Source: Prevotella sp.
GTDB taxonomy: Bacteria > Bacteroidota > Bacteroidia > Bacteroidales > Bacteroidaceae
NCBI GenBank assembly: GCA_017554105.1
Contig: JAFZIY010000015.1
Span: 1-64,000, forward strand
DNA length: 64,000 bases
Reading direction: 5' to 3'
Position 1 is the first letter of the stretch, and every line of letters begins with the position of its first letter. Positions 50,653 to 60,647 of this stretch are shown here, piece after piece. The translations under genes and the position numbers were made by a program. Under the pieces are notes generated by a model. The model searched no databases and was not told where the DNA came from. It saw nothing but the letters and a program-made list of their open reading frames with translations.

Positions 50653-52139
50653 TTGTTCAATTTCCATGTGGCACCGTCCTTGGTGTCCTTTACCTCGAAA
50701 CCAGCGGCAGCCAGTTCGTCACGAATCCTGTCTGACGTAGCCCAGTCCTTGTCTGCCTTAGCCTTGGCACGCAGTGACAGCACCATGTCAACAACTTTTC
50801 CGTATGCCTCTTCGCGTGCTTCATTGTTCGCTCCGGCACTGTTCTTGAGACCGAGAATGTCGAAAGCGAAGAGATGCATCACCTCCTTCAGTTCTTTCAG
50901 ACAGTCCTCACTTATCGTTGACTTATGGTCGAGCAGGGTATTTATGGTATGGCAAGCCTCGAAGAGATGGCTTATCACAATCTGTGTCTGCATGTCGTCG
51001 TTCATGGCATCGTAACACTTCTGACGCAGTTCTTTGACAGTCTTCTCCGTCTGTGGGTCGCTCTGCTTTGATACCTGCACACGCTCGAGGTCGCTGATGC
51101 CCTGCATCAGTCGCTCCAGTCCCTTCTCACTTGCCTTCAAAGCCTCGTTGGAGAAGTCCACAGTGCCACGATAGTGTGCGCCGAGGATGAAGAAACGTAT
51201 CGTCATCGGACCGTATGCCTGCTCCAGTGACGGGTGGTTGCCAGTGAAGAACTGCTCCAATGTTATGAAGTTACCGAGCGACTTACCCATCTTCTGACCG
51301 TTGATGGTTATCATGTTGTTGTGCATCCAGTACTTCACCATGTCCTCACCCTGCGATGCGGTAGCCTGTGCTATCTCACACTCATGGTGCGGGAACACGA
51401 GGTCCATGCCTCCACCGTGAATGTCGAAGTGGTCGCCAAGATACTTACGTCCCATTGCCGTACACTCGCAATGCCATCCTGGGAAACCGTCACTCCATGG
51501 AGAAGGCCAGCGCATGATATGTTCGGGCTGTGCCTTTTTCCACAATGCGAAATCCACCTGGTTGCGCTTCTCGCCCACACCGTCGAGTTCGCGGGAGTTG
51601 TTTATTACGTCGTCAAGGTTTCGTCCGCTCAACTTACCGTAATGATATTTCTTGTTGTACTTCTCGATGTCAAAGTAAACAGAGCCGTTGCTAACGTATG
51701 CAAAGCCGTTGTCGAGAATCTGCTGCACCAGTTGCTGCTGCTCGATGATGTGTCCTGTGGCATGAGGCTCTATCGAAGGGGGCAGCACATTGAGCGCTTC
51801 CATTGCCTGATGATAGCGGTTGGTGTAGTGCTGTGCTATCTCCATTGGCTCCAGTTGCTCCAGCCTTGCCTTCTTCTCAATCTTGTCATCGCCCTCGTCA
51901 GCGTCGTGCTCAAGGTGACCCACGTCAGTGATGTTCCTCACATAACGCACCTTATAGCCCAGATGCTTAAGGTATCTGAACAGGATATCGAATGTTATCG
52001 CAGGACGGGCATGTCCCAGATGGGGATCACCATAAACCGTCGGTCCGCACACATACATGCCCACATTGGGTGCATGAATAGGCTCAAAACGTTCCTTCTG
52101 CCTATGCAGAGTATTGTAAATCAAAAAAGTCTGTTCCAT
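50649..52139 (-). CDS. cysS: cysteinyl-tRNA synthetase
   Basis: A 496-residue class I synthetase. HIGH is HLGH within [22 protein letters not shown] is KMGKS, and the zinc site includes [14 protein letters not shown] and HHECEIAQ. It charges tRNA-Cys. The start at 52139 ([11 protein letters not shown]) lies just after the promoter of module B; the longer frame to 52238 is only repeat sequence. The stop overlaps miaB (ATGA). Confidence 0.97.
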   Translation of the reverse strand: MEQTFLIYNTLHRQKERFEPIHAPNVGMYVCGPTVYGDPHLGHARPAITFDILFRYLKHLGYKVRYVRNITDVGHLEHDADEGDDKIEKKARLEQLEPMEIAQHYTNRYHQAMEALNVLPPSIEPHATGHIIEQQQLVQQILDNGFAYVSNGSVYFDIEKYNKKYHYGKLSGRNLDDVINNSRELDGVGEKRNQVDFALWKKAQPEHIMRWPSPWSDGFPGWHCECTAMGRKYLGDHFDIHGGGMDLVFPHHECEIAQATASQGEDMVKYWMHNNMITINGQKMGKSLGNFITLEQFFTGNHPSLEQAYGPMTIRFFILGAHYRGTVDFSNEALKASEKGLERLMQGISDLERVQVSKQSDPQTEKTVKELRQKCYDAMNDDMQTQIVISHLFEACHTINTLLDHKSTISEDCLKELKEVMHLFAFDILGLKNSAGANNEAREEAYGKVVDMVLSLRAKAKADKDWATSDRIRDELAAAGFEVKDTKDGATWKLNK

Positions 52140-52158
52140 AATTGCAATTATTTCAGGG

Positions 52159-52272
52159 TGCAAAGTTAGTGCAAATCGAAGACAATACAAAATAAATTTA
52201 TTTTTATTGTTGAGATGCAGCCTAACTTCATGGAGCAAAGCGACATAAAGTTACGATTAAGTGAGCGAAAAA
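52159..52272 (-). promoter_or_regulatory. promoter module with upstream hairpin, copy B
   Basis: Same parts and nearly the same bases as copy A, with -7 box TAACTTTG on the minus strand (52168-52161). A few bases in the AT-rich run are lost. It drives cysS, and its hairpin lies behind the acyltransferase gene. Confidence 0.7.
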
Positions 52273-52302
52273 CAAAATAATATTCTTGTTGACAAGGTCA
52301 AA

Positions 52303-53235
52303 TCATACCACAACCTTATCCTTACCAAAGAACAAAGGTGAGATACGTAGGATGTCTGACAGATATCCAATTGCAAGGCTACCGAGTGTTGCGAGCGTAA
52401 CAGTAACTATGCAGAAAACAATGCCTGAAGGATCGAAACCGACAAAGAAAGGTTGGTAGAGTTTAGAGAGTGCCGTGAATATCGGCGAGAACAGCAACAA
52501 TAGAAGGGTGTTGCGACCTATCAGGAGTAACGGTCGGCGCAACCCTTTGCCCAAGAAACGATAGAGTGAAAGCAGAAAGCAAATCATGAAATAGACTATC
52601 GCCATGCCACCAATAGTGGCACGGTCGAGTTGCGACGGCATAAAGGCAATGATAACAACGGGAAGAATCGCCCACCATGCAGGATAGAAAGCACGGAGGA
52701 AGGGCACACCATACTGCCGTAGCACCGCTCCAGCCATGAAATAGAGTGCATTGGGAATACTCACCAACCCGCAAAAGCCTATCACCAAACAACCTACCAC
52801 GGACGCCAGCAGTCTTGCCCACTTGGGTATGCGCGGAAGCCTCATCGCAAGGAAATATACTAGCGAGCACAATACCCAAGTATGCAAATACCAATAAGGA
52901 CCAAGCGGATGAAGGAAGAGTTTCTCCAACAATAGCGGAAGCGTCAGGTTGTCTATGTGCTCACGTATGGGCAATAACGATGCCATAACCACATATCCCG
53001 CCTCCATCACAAGATAGGGAATGAATATCCACATCATGGCTCTCAGGAATGCCTTTGCTCCCTTCGACGTGTTGCACAGATATCCCGAGACAAGCAGGAA
53101 GGCAGGCATGTGGAACGTATATACAAACTGTTTGGCAACACCGTATGTGTCACCGATATACACGATGTGGAAGGTTATCATCAACAGAATCAACACACAC
53201 CGCAGGAAGTCTATCTCCTCTACTCGCTGTCTCAT
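52303..53235 (-). CDS. acyltransferase 3 family membrane protein
   Basis: A 310-residue membrane protein with about ten helices, opening MRQRVEEIDFLRCVLILLMITFHIV, the usual start of family 3 acyltransferases (Arg and His of the first helix present). It probably O-acetylates a surface glycan. The start at 53235 is favoured since the -7 box at 53244-53251 is only 9 nt upstream; ATGs at 53256 and 53274 would lie inside or before the promoter. Confidence 0.85.
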   Translation of the reverse strand: MRQRVEEIDFLRCVLILLMITFHIVYIGDTYGVAKQFVYTFHMPAFLLVSGYLCNTSKGAKAFLRAMMWIFIPYLVMEAGYVVMASLLPIREHIDNLTLPLLLEKLFLHPLGPYWYLHTWVLCSLVYFLAMRLPRIPKWARLLASVVGCLVIGFCGLVSIPNALYFMAGAVLRQYGVPFLRAFYPAWWAILPVVIIAFMPSQLDRATIGGMAIVYFMICFLLSLYRFLGKGLRRPLLLIGRNTLLLLLFSPIFTALSKLYQPFFVGFDPSGIVFCIVTVTLATLGSLAIGYLSDILRISPLFFGKDKVVV

Positions 53236-53243
53236 TCCGCTGA

Positions 53244-53275
53244 CAAAAGTAGTCATTATATCCGAGACTGCCAAA
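53244..53275 (-). promoter_or_regulatory. promoter of the acyltransferase, nearly leaderless
   Basis: Minus strand: TTTG (53275-53272), 20 bp, TACTTTTG (53251-53244), then 9 nt to the ATG at 53235. Confidence 0.7.
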
Positions 53276-53289
53276 AAAAGGCAGTCTTC

Positions 53290-53320
53290 TTTGTTCTTTA
53301 CTTAATTTGATGTACCTTTG
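53290..53320 (+). promoter_or_regulatory. promoter of the BASS transporter, nearly leaderless
   Basis: TTTG (53290-53293), 19 bp, TACCTTTG (53313-53320), then 9 nt to the ATG at 53329. It is divergent from the acyltransferase promoter. Confidence 0.72.
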
Positions 53321-53328
53321 CACCCGAT

Positions 53329-54261
53329 ATGAAAAAGATATGTGATTTCATAGCCCGCTGGATGGGCCTTATCGTGCTGCTCACAGCAGTGTTTGCCTAT
53401 TTCGTGCCGGCACCGCTGGCAGCCATCGACACATGGGTGATAAACCCTCTCCTGGGACTTATAATGTTCGGCATGGGACTGACTCTCTCTGCCAAGGACT
53501 TCCATGTGGTGTTCAGTCGACCAAAAGACGTGCTGATGGGTTGCCTCGCACAGTTCACCATAATGCCATTGATGGCATGGCTACTGACAAAACTGTTCGC
53601 ACTGCCTGAGGAACTGGCCCTTGGTGTCATACTGGTGGGATGCTGCCCTGGCGGTACCTCGTCGAATGTTATCACTTATCTTGCGAAGGGCGACCTTGCG
53701 CTGAGCGTCGGCATGACGGCATGCTCCACGTTACTGGCACCGTTGATGACACCCTTCCTGGTATGGTTTCTTGCCGGCACAATGGTGAATGTCAACACTG
53801 TGGGGATGCTGCTAAGTATCGTATATGTAGTCATCGCACCCATCATTGGCGGCCTGTTGTTCCAGCGTTTCCTGCCCGAACTGACGAAGAAGGCAGTGGC
53901 TTACCTGCCCGCTTTCTCCACACTGATGATAACCCTGGTTGCAGGCATCGTGGTGAGCCATAACGCTGACAGACTCACTGCCGGAGGAGCAATCATCATC
54001 CTCGTAGTGATGCTGCACAACCTCAGCGGCTATGCCCTTGGCTACGGCATAGGATGGCTATTGGGACTTGCATCAAAGAAACGCACAGCAATAAGCATCG
54101 AGGTGGGAATGCAGAACTCAGGACTTGCTACCTCGCTTGCCGTTCTCCACTTCGCAGCCTTCCCTCTCGCCACTATCCCCGGCGCCATATTCAGCGTGTG
54201 GCACAACATCAGCGGTGCGCTCATCGCCAAACTTTACGGGAAGTTTAACGCAGAGCGTTGA
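53329..54261 (+). CDS. bile acid:sodium symporter (BASS) family transporter
   Basis: A 310-residue protein with about ten helices. Family signatures are GLIMFGMGLTLSAKDF near 45-60, GVILVGCCPGGTSSNVITYLAKGD near 109-132 (crossover region) and IEVGMQNSGLATSLAVLHF near 255. It moves an organic anion with Na+; relatives carry bile acids, pantoate or pyruvate, so the substrate is open. Its mRNA is almost leaderless. Confidence 0.93.
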   Translation: MKKICDFIARWMGLIVLLTAVFAYFVPAPLAAIDTWVINPLLGLIMFGMGLTLSAKDFHVVFSRPKDVLMGCLAQFTIMPLMAWLLTKLFALPEELALGVILVGCCPGGTSSNVITYLAKGDLALSVGMTACSTLLAPLMTPFLVWFLAGTMVNVNTVGMLLSIVYVVIAPIIGGLLFQRFLPELTKKAVAYLPAFSTLMITLVAGIVVSHNADRLTAGGAIIILVVMLHNLSGYALGYGIGWLLGLASKKRTAISIEVGMQNSGLATSLAVLHFAAFPLATIPGAIFSVWHNISGALIAKLYGKFNAER

Positions 54262-54280
54262 GTGTCCGCTCCCTTTTTTA
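54253..54280 (+). terminator. possible terminator at the BASS 3' end
   Basis: GAGCG (54253-54257) can pair with CGCTC (54267-54271), then CCTTTTTTT. A short stem, partly inside the coding end. Confidence 0.45.
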
Positions 54281-54324
54281 TTGTGGTATTAGTCCAAAAC
54301 TTGCAAACTTTTTTACCGAAAAGG

Positions 54325-54355
54325 ATTGTTTGTAAGTGAAAAAGTAGTATCTTTG
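54325..54355 (+). promoter_or_regulatory. promoter of GH127
   Basis: ATTG (54325-54328), 19 bp, TATCTTTG (54348-54355), about 48 nt before the ATG at 54404. Confidence 0.6.
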
Positions 54356-54403
54356 CAACGTTGATTGTAAATGATACACTTTTCCTCTTACTCTACTAAA
54401 CAT

Positions 54404-56455
54404 ATGAAAAGACTATTTTCGGCAATTCTTATGGTCGTAACGGCAGCAACTACCGTTATGGCTCAGGGACAAAAAGGTAGCGGTTATCCCATTGGACAGG
54501 TACCTTTCACATCAGTAAAACTCGAACAAGGCACGTTCTGGGGACAGCGTCTGCTGGCTGCCCGTGACGTAACGGTTCCTCTGGCTTTCAGCAAATGCGA
54601 GAGTGAAGGCAGATACAAGAACTTCATTCAGTGCCAGAACCCAAGTCCCGACTATCCACCTTCGGGTTTCTCGTTCGATGACACCGACGTTTATAAGACC
54701 ATCGAGGGTGCGAGTTACCTGCTTCAGACATTCCCTGACAAGAAACTGAAATTGTATATCGATTCTGTCCTTAACTTCGTGGGCAAGGCACAAGAACCCG
54801 ACGGATATCTCTATACCCCACGTACCATGAATCCATGGCATCCGCACAACTGGGCGGGAGACAAACGATGGGTCAGCGAGGAGGTGCTCAGTCATGAGTT
54901 GTATAACCTCGGTCATATGGTGGACGCAGCATGCGCACACTATCAGGCTACCGGCTCACGACTGTTCCTTGACATTGCCAAGCGATATGCCGACTGCGTG
55001 GTGCGCGAGGTAGGACCGCGAGAAGGTCAGGCATGCGTCGTTCCCGGTCATCAGATTGCAGAGATGGCACTGGCACGTCTCTATGTGCTTACCGGCGAGA
55101 AGAAATACCTAGATGAGGCGAAGTTCTTGCTCGACTATCGTGGAAAGACAACCATAAAGAACATCTACTCGCAAAGTCACAAGCCTGTGGTGGAGCAGAC
55201 CGAGGCATGGGGACACGCCGTGAGGGCAGGTTATATGTATGCCGGCATGGCTGACGTGGCGGCACTGACTGGCGACTCGGCATACCTGCGCGCCATCGAT
55301 GCCATAACGGAGAATATCATCAGTAAGAAGTATTATATCACTGGCGGTGTCGGCGCACGTCACGATGGCGAGGCATTCGGTGCCGACTATGAGTTGCCCA
55401 ATCTCACAGCGTATAACGAGACATGTGCCGCCATCTCCATGGTTTATCTCTTCCAGCGTATGTTCCTGCTGCATGGCGACTCCAAGTACATCGACTGTCT
55501 GGAACGCACATTATACAATGGTGTCATCAGCGGAATGTCAATGGACGGCGGAAGATTCTTCTACCCTAACCCTCTCTCGAGCGACGGAAAGTATAAATTC
55601 AATGCCGACGGTAACACCACACGACAGCCCTGGTTCGGCTGCGCCTGCTGTCCAAGCAACCTGTGCCGTTTCATTCCGTCAGTTCCGGGATACATCTATG
55701 CAGTGAAGGACAATAAGGTTTACGTGAATCTCTTTGCCTCAAACACTGCCAACATACAGGTGGGAGGCAAAGAGGTGCAGATAGAACAACAGACCAACTA
55801 CCCATGGAATGGTGACATAAACATCAAGGTACTCAAGAACAAAGCCGGTGCCTTCGACATGGCTATCCGCGTGCCGGGATGGCTCAACAACCCCGTGCCG
55901 TCCGACCTTTACCGCTTCTCCGACAACGACGGCGATAACGACGTTGCTAACGGCTATTTCATAACAGTAAACGATCAGAAAGTGCAGGGAAAACTGGAGA
56001 AAGGATACTTCGTGGTTAACAGACAATGGAAGAAAGGTGACATCGTCAACATCCACTTCGACATGCCCGCACGCACCGTAGTGGCAAACAACAAGGTGAC
56101 TGACGACCGCGGATGTGTTGCCATAGAGCGCGGACCGCTGGTATATTGCGCCGAATGGGCAGACAACAAAGGAATCGACGTTCACCACCTGCTGATGCCA
56201 CAAAACCCATTGTTCTACATCGAGGAGGGCAAGACAATAGAGAACACTGAGTGCCAGATAGCCAACTCCCAGGCAAAACGCTTCAGCGTCACAGCACTGA
56301 AGACAAATGCCACCGAGGTTTCGCTCAACAGTGATGGCACCATCACCCAGCGACCTACTACCGTCACCCTTATTCCATACTATGCGTGGAACCATCGCGG
56401 CACAGGCAAAATGGATGTGTGGTTCGCCAACTCACTGCGCGGACTTGATGACTGA
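54404..56455 (+). CDS. glycoside hydrolase family 127 (beta-L-arabinofuranosidase-like)
   Basis: A 683-residue secreted enzyme with signal peptide MKRLFSAILMVVTAATTVMA. The helical barrel (alpha6/alpha6) carries YLYTPRTMNPWHPHNW, HELYNLGHMVDAACAHYQAT and NETCAAISMVYLFQRMF, and the catalytic Cys region WFGCACCPSNLCRF, with zinc-ligand Cys residues, is intact; a beta-sandwich follows. GH127 removes beta-L-arabinofuranose from plant glycans and glycoproteins. The start at 54404 gives a proper signal. Confidence 0.93.
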   Translation: MKRLFSAILMVVTAATTVMAQGQKGSGYPIGQVPFTSVKLEQGTFWGQRLLAARDVTVPLAFSKCESEGRYKNFIQCQNPSPDYPPSGFSFDDTDVYKTIEGASYLLQTFPDKKLKLYIDSVLNFVGKAQEPDGYLYTPRTMNPWHPHNWAGDKRWVSEEVLSHELYNLGHMVDAACAHYQATGSRLFLDIAKRYADCVVREVGPREGQACVVPGHQIAEMALARLYVLTGEKKYLDEAKFLLDYRGKTTIKNIYSQSHKPVVEQTEAWGHAVRAGYMYAGMADVAALTGDSAYLRAIDAITENIISKKYYITGGVGARHDGEAFGADYELPNLTAYNETCAAISMVYLFQRMFLLHGDSKYIDCLERTLYNGVISGMSMDGGRFFYPNPLSSDGKYKFNADGNTTRQPWFGCACCPSNLCRFIPSVPGYIYAVKDNKVYVNLFASNTANIQVGGKEVQIEQQTNYPWNGDINIKVLKNKAGAFDMAIRVPGWLNNPVPSDLYRFSDNDGDNDVANGYFITVNDQKVQGKLEKGYFVVNRQWKKGDIVNIHFDMPARTVVANNKVTDDRGCVAIERGPLVYCAEWADNKGIDVHHLLMPQNPLFYIEEGKTIENTECQIANSQAKRFSVTALKTNATEVSLNSDGTITQRPTTVTLIPYYAWNHRGTGKMDVWFANSLRGLDD

Positions 56456-56475
56456 TTCCAATAAAATACATAACA

Positions 56476-56540
56476 GAAAGAAATTAGAATAATATATTAT
56501 CAGTTTTGATTTTATCATTTTTATTATTCTAATTTCTTTC
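56476..56540. repeat. 19-bp perfect AT-rich inverted repeat
   Basis: GAAAGAAATTAGAATAATA (56476-56494) and its exact complement (56522-56540), 27-nt loop. It lies between GH127 and the CoA-transferase promoter and may act as a terminator or an mRNA end. Confidence 0.75.
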
Positions 56541-56546
56541 TTGTTA

Positions 56547-56578
56547 TTTGGTTTTTCGTTTGATTTGCAGTAACTTTG
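56547..56578 (+). promoter_or_regulatory. promoter of the CoA-transferase
   Basis: TTTG (56547-56550), 20 bp, TAACTTTG (56571-56578); the start codon is at 56606. Confidence 0.75.
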
Positions 56579-56605
56579 CACCCAAATAAATAACTTAAAC
56601 TTATT

Positions 56606-58114
56606 ATGGCATATACACGTATCACAGCAGCCGAGGCTGCTGCCCTGATTAAAAATGACGAGAACATCGGACTTAGCGGATTCACTCCAGCAGGAACCGC
56701 AAAGGCAGTAACAAGAGAATTGGCAAAGAAAGCCGAGGCAGAGCATGCCGCAGGCAGACCGTTCAAGGTGGGTATCTTCACTGGTGCTTCTACAGGACAG
56801 AGCACCGACGGAGTGATGTCTAACGCACAGGCGATAAAATACCGTGCTCCATACACCACCAACCCAGACTATCGCAAGCACGTAAACGCAGGAGAGATTG
56901 CATACAACGACATCCATCTCTCGCAGATGGCACAGGAACTGCGCTATGGTTTCATGGGACAGGTTGACTGGGCAATCATCGAGGTGTGCGACATCGAGGA
57001 GGTTGGCGACAAGATTCGCTGCTATCTTACTGCCGCAGGAGGTATCTCTCCGACAGTGGTTCGCCTCGCCAAAAAGGGTGTGATACTTGAGTTGAACAGT
57101 TTCCACAGCCCCAACGCCAAGTATATTCATGACGTTTACGAGCCTCTGGATCCGCCTTACCGCAAGGCAATTCCTATCGAGCACGTAGGCGACCGCATTG
57201 GAAAGCCATACATAGAGTTCGAGGCCAGCCGTCTTACTGGTGTCGTTGAGTGCAACCTTCCCGATGAGGCTCGTGCATTCAAGGACAACGACCCAATAAC
57301 AGACAAGATTGGATTCAACGTGGCTGAGTTCCTCGTTGAGGACATGCACCGCGGCATCATACCAAGCACCTTCCTGCCTTTGCAGAGCGGTGTGGGCTCA
57401 ACAGCCAACGCTATCCTCGGCGCATTGGGACAGGACAAGCATGTTCCCGACTTCAACGTTTATACCGAGGTGATTCAGGACTCAGTGGTTGAGATGCTTC
57501 TCAACGGTCGTGTGAAGGACGCTTCGGCATGCTCTCTCACCGTAAGCAACGAGTGTCTGATGCAGATCTACGACAACATGGACTACTGCAAGCAGCACCT
57601 CACACTGCGACAGAGCGAGATTTCCAACTCACCTGAAATTATCCGCCGACTCGGTGTCATCGCTATCAACACCGCTATTGAGGTTGACATCTTCGGAAAC
57701 GCTAACTCGACACACATCAGCGGTATAAAGATGATGAACGGTATCGGTGGTTCGGGCGACTTCGAGCGCAACGCTTACATCAGCATCTTCACCTGTCCGT
57801 CAACGGCAAAGGGTGGCCTCATCTCTTCTATCGTGCCTTTCTGCTCACACCTCGACCACACCGAGCACGACGTGAACATCGTTGCCACAGAGCAGGGTGT
57901 TGCCGACCTGCGCGGAAAGAGTCCTATAGAGCGCGCACATGCTATCATTGAGAACTGCGCACATCCCGACTACAAGCAACTGCTTTGGGACTACCTGAAG
58001 ATTGCAAAGATGGGACAGACACGTCACAACCTGCCTGCTGCATTCGCAATGCACGACACACTGGCACGCAAGGGCGACATGCGACTCACCGACTATGCAG
58101 AGTATGTGAAGTAA
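56606..58114 (+). CDS. succinyl-CoA:acetate CoA-transferase family protein
   Basis: A 502-residue class I CoA-transferase of the acetyl-CoA hydrolase/AarC-Cat1 type. The opening IGLSGFTPAGTAKAV, GVGSTANAILGAL (oxyanion loop) and Glu288 in VYTEVIQDS, the likely thioester-forming residue, are present, as is NIVATEQGVADLRGKSPIER. It exchanges CoA between succinyl- or propionyl-CoA and acetate or succinate in fermentation. A strong promoter and terminator mark a single, probably well-expressed gene. Confidence 0.93.
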   Translation: MAYTRITAAEAAALIKNDENIGLSGFTPAGTAKAVTRELAKKAEAEHAAGRPFKVGIFTGASTGQSTDGVMSNAQAIKYRAPYTTNPDYRKHVNAGEIAYNDIHLSQMAQELRYGFMGQVDWAIIEVCDIEEVGDKIRCYLTAAGGISPTVVRLAKKGVILELNSFHSPNAKYIHDVYEPLDPPYRKAIPIEHVGDRIGKPYIEFEASRLTGVVECNLPDEARAFKDNDPITDKIGFNVAEFLVEDMHRGIIPSTFLPLQSGVGSTANAILGALGQDKHVPDFNVYTEVIQDSVVEMLLNGRVKDASACSLTVSNECLMQIYDNMDYCKQHLTLRQSEISNSPEIIRRLGVIAINTAIEVDIFGNANSTHISGIKMMNGIGGSGDFERNAYISIFTCPSTAKGGLISSIVPFCSHLDHTEHDVNIVATEQGVADLRGKSPIERAHAIIENCAHPDYKQLLWDYLKIAKMGQTRHNLPAAFAMHDTLARKGDMRLTDYAEYVK

Positions 58115-58135
58115 CTCACACATTGTTTATATATA

Positions 58136-58171
58136 AAAGGACACGAGAAACCACTCCCCGTGTCCTTTTTT
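58136..58171 (+). terminator. intrinsic terminator
   Basis: AAAGGACACG (58136-58145) pairs with CGTGTCCTTT (58159-58168), followed by a run of T. Confidence 0.88.
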
Positions 58172-58237
58172 CGTGCCCAAAAACACCCTCAAAAAAACGT
58201 TTCGTAATTTCTTGACTTTCAATAAGGTACAAACCTC

Positions 58238-58303
58238 CTAACAATGTTATTAACTTTGTTGAACAAAGTTATTAAGATTGTTGAACAAAGTTAATAACTT
58301 TGT
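58238..58303. repeat. 22-bp-period palindromic array, three units (family 2)
   Basis: Units at 58238, 58260 and 58282. The first two are identical to the first two of the array at 30275. It lacks one unit relative to that array, but the right flank CGCCGTTTGATATCT matches. It lies between the CoA-transferase terminator and the convergent GH3 gene. Confidence 0.85.
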
Positions 58304-58361
58304 CTCGCCGTTTGATATCTATTGGAATGCAAGAGACGGCAAGTGGGAACCGGAGGGGTGG

Positions 58362-60641
58362 TTAAAGGGTTATCACTTTGCTTATTCTCATGCCTTCTGC
58401 CGATGCCGATGCGGCAGCAAAAACGGTGTAGCGGCCTGGCGCAACAACCCATTTGTGAAGGTCGGAGTTCCACGATGCAAGGTCGCTTCGGCTGAACCTC
58501 ATCGTCAGAACCTGCTTTTCGCCAGGCTTCAGGGTCTTCGTCTTGGCGAACGCCCGCAGTTCCTTGACAGGCTTCTTCAGCCCATCCTCGGGGGCACTGA
58601 CATAGACCTGCACCGTCTCCTTGCCGCTCTGCTTGCCCGTATTCTTGACAGTAAGGCTCACGATGACGCTCTCTCCGTCAATGCTCACCTTCATATTGCC
58701 ATACGTGAACGTGGTATAACTCAAGCCATATCCGAAGGGATAGAGCGGTTTTATGGCTCTGGCATCGAAGTGACGGTAGCCCACATAGACGTCCTCTTGA
58801 TAGTCCACAGTGGCAGGGTCGCCTCCCGTCTGCGGGAAGTTGTTTGCCGACGGATATTCATCATATCGCCTTGCTATTGTGAAAGGCAGTTTCCCAGAGG
58901 GACACACCTTGCCAGTGAGCACGTCGGCGATGGAGTTTCCCGCCTCCTGTCCTGGCAACCATGTGTGCAGGATGGCGTCTGGCATGCTGTGCCAGGAGGT
59001 CATATCCACCATGTTTCCCATGTTCAGTAGCACCACCACCTGTTTTCCGACGGCATGAAAAGCGTCGCATAAACGTTCGAGGTTAGTCTCTTCCGTGTCG
59101 CTCAGATAGTAGTCGCCCTTCGTGAGTTGGCGGTCGCCACCCTCACCCGCCATGCGCCCTATGGTGAGAATGCAAATGTCATTGTCGCGTGCCAGTCTTT
59201 CGGCCTGCGACTTGCCTATTTCTATTTCCTCAACCACGGGTATCGTCCAGAATATCTCCTCTGTCTTGGCTTTCTCGGCCTTGATGTATTCGAGATAGGT
59301 CTGCGCCTGCTGCTCATCTACAACAAACCCCGCAGCGCGCAGTCCGTCGTAGGTAGAGACCTTATACTTGCGGTTCACATATCCGCTTCCGCTGCCTCCT
59401 ACGAGTATGTCGTATGAATCGACACCGAGCAGAGCCACCCTCGACTGTCTTAGAGGTAGCGCCCCGTTGTTCTCAAGCAGCACCATTCCCTCGGTGGCCG
59501 CCTTGCGCGTGATGTCAGCATGAGCCTTTAGGTCGGGCTTGTCACTATATTGATAGCGGTTGAACGTTGGCGACTGCACCAGCACGCGCAGGATGTTCTC
59601 TACGCACCAGTCGAGCTGGCTTTCAGCCAAAGTGCCGTTTTCCACACCCTCTATTATCTCGTTCATCTGCCGCTGGGTGCCAGGCATCAGCATGTCGTTG
59701 CCCGCCGCAATCTGTCGGGCACCGTTCTCCTCTGCCCACCAGTCGGTCATCACGAAGCCCTTGAATCCCCATTCGCCCCGAAGAACATCGGTCAGGAGCC
59801 AATGATTCTCGGAAGAGAGAATGCCGTTAATCTTATTATATGATGACATCACCGTCCAGGGCTGTCCTTCCCTTACTGCGATTTCGAAGCCCCGCAGGTA
59901 AATCTCCCTCAAGGCACGCTCGCTCACCCTAGCGTTCACGCCGTTGCGGAAGGTCTCCTGGTTGTTGGCAGCAAAGTGTTTCAGCGATGTGCCCACACCA
60001 TTCGACTGGATTCCACGGATATATGCAGCCGCCATCTTGCCTGCAAGAACCGGATCCTCGCTGAAGTACTCGAAGTTGCGTCCGCAGAGCGGATTACGGT
60101 GGATGTTGATGGCTGGTGCGAGCAGGATGTCGGCGCCATACTCCTTAACCTCGTTGCCCATAGCCCGTGTGACACACTCCACAAGACTGGTGTCCCACGA
60201 TGCTGCCAGCAGTCCTCCCGTGGGAAAAGCCGTGCAATAGTATTCCTTGCTGTCGTTGTCACGCTTTGGGTCGATGCGAAGTCCCGCAGGACCATCGGCA
60301 AGCACCATTGTGGTGATTCCCAGTCGCTCGATGGGCACCGCATCGCCAGCCGCTCCCTTGACACGCCCCTCAGAGAAAGCAGTCACTATCTGGTTGCCGC
60401 CATTATCCTTTTTCTTCTGCGAAGCCTCCATGTTCAGAGGGTCCTTCACCTCTCTCACCGGCATACCCGGCGCTGATGGTGGCGCATAGATGTCACCTCT
60501 ATGCATGCCCACGACAAACTCAGCCTTCTCTTGAAGCGTCATCGCTCTTATAACTTCCTTTATGTTTACCTTCGACAACTGCGTCTGTGCTGTCGCAGAC
60601 ACGCCGATTGCCATTGCTGACAATAATATCTTTCCTTTCAT
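58362..60641 (-). CDS. beta-glucosidase-type glycoside hydrolase family 3
   Basis: A 759-residue secreted enzyme with signal peptide MKGKILLSAMAIGVSATAQ. The GH3 TIM-barrel ends in the nucleophile Asp300 (GFVMTDWWAE), KHFAANNQE lies at 221-229, the alpha/beta sandwich has RMAGEGGDR with the probable acid/base Glu, and a fibronectin-like C-terminal domain (VSLTVKNTGKQSGKETVQVY) closes it. It releases glucose or xylose from beta-linked oligosaccharides. It is the last gene of the glycan operon, 6 nt behind the nucleoside-hydrolase-like gene. Confidence 0.93.
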   Translation of the reverse strand: MKGKILLSAMAIGVSATAQTQLSKVNIKEVIRAMTLQEKAEFVVGMHRGDIYAPPSAPGMPVREVKDPLNMEASQKKKDNGGNQIVTAFSEGRVKGAAGDAVPIERLGITTMVLADGPAGLRIDPKRDNDSKEYYCTAFPTGGLLAASWDTSLVECVTRAMGNEVKEYGADILLAPAINIHRNPLCGRNFEYFSEDPVLAGKMAAAYIRGIQSNGVGTSLKHFAANNQETFRNGVNARVSERALREIYLRGFEIAVREGQPWTVMSSYNKINGILSSENHWLLTDVLRGEWGFKGFVMTDWWAEENGARQIAAGNDMLMPGTQRQMNEIIEGVENGTLAESQLDWCVENILRVLVQSPTFNRYQYSDKPDLKAHADITRKAATEGMVLLENNGALPLRQSRVALLGVDSYDILVGGSGSGYVNRKYKVSTYDGLRAAGFVVDEQQAQTYLEYIKAEKAKTEEIFWTIPVVEEIEIGKSQAERLARDNDICILTIGRMAGEGGDRQLTKGDYYLSDTEETNLERLCDAFHAVGKQVVVLLNMGNMVDMTSWHSMPDAILHTWLPGQEAGNSIADVLTGKVCPSGKLPFTIARRYDEYPSANNFPQTGGDPATVDYQEDVYVGYRHFDARAIKPLYPFGYGLSYTTFTYGNMKVSIDGESVIVSLTVKNTGKQSGKETVQVYVSAPEDGLKKPVKELRAFAKTKTLKPGEKQVLTMRFSRSDLASWNSDLHKWVVAPGRYTVFAAASASAEGMRISKVITL

Positions 60642-60647
60642 ATCGTT

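Noticed and set aside
52140-52238. N-terminal extension of cysS
   Set aside because: Encoded by promoter module B, upstream of the transcription start.
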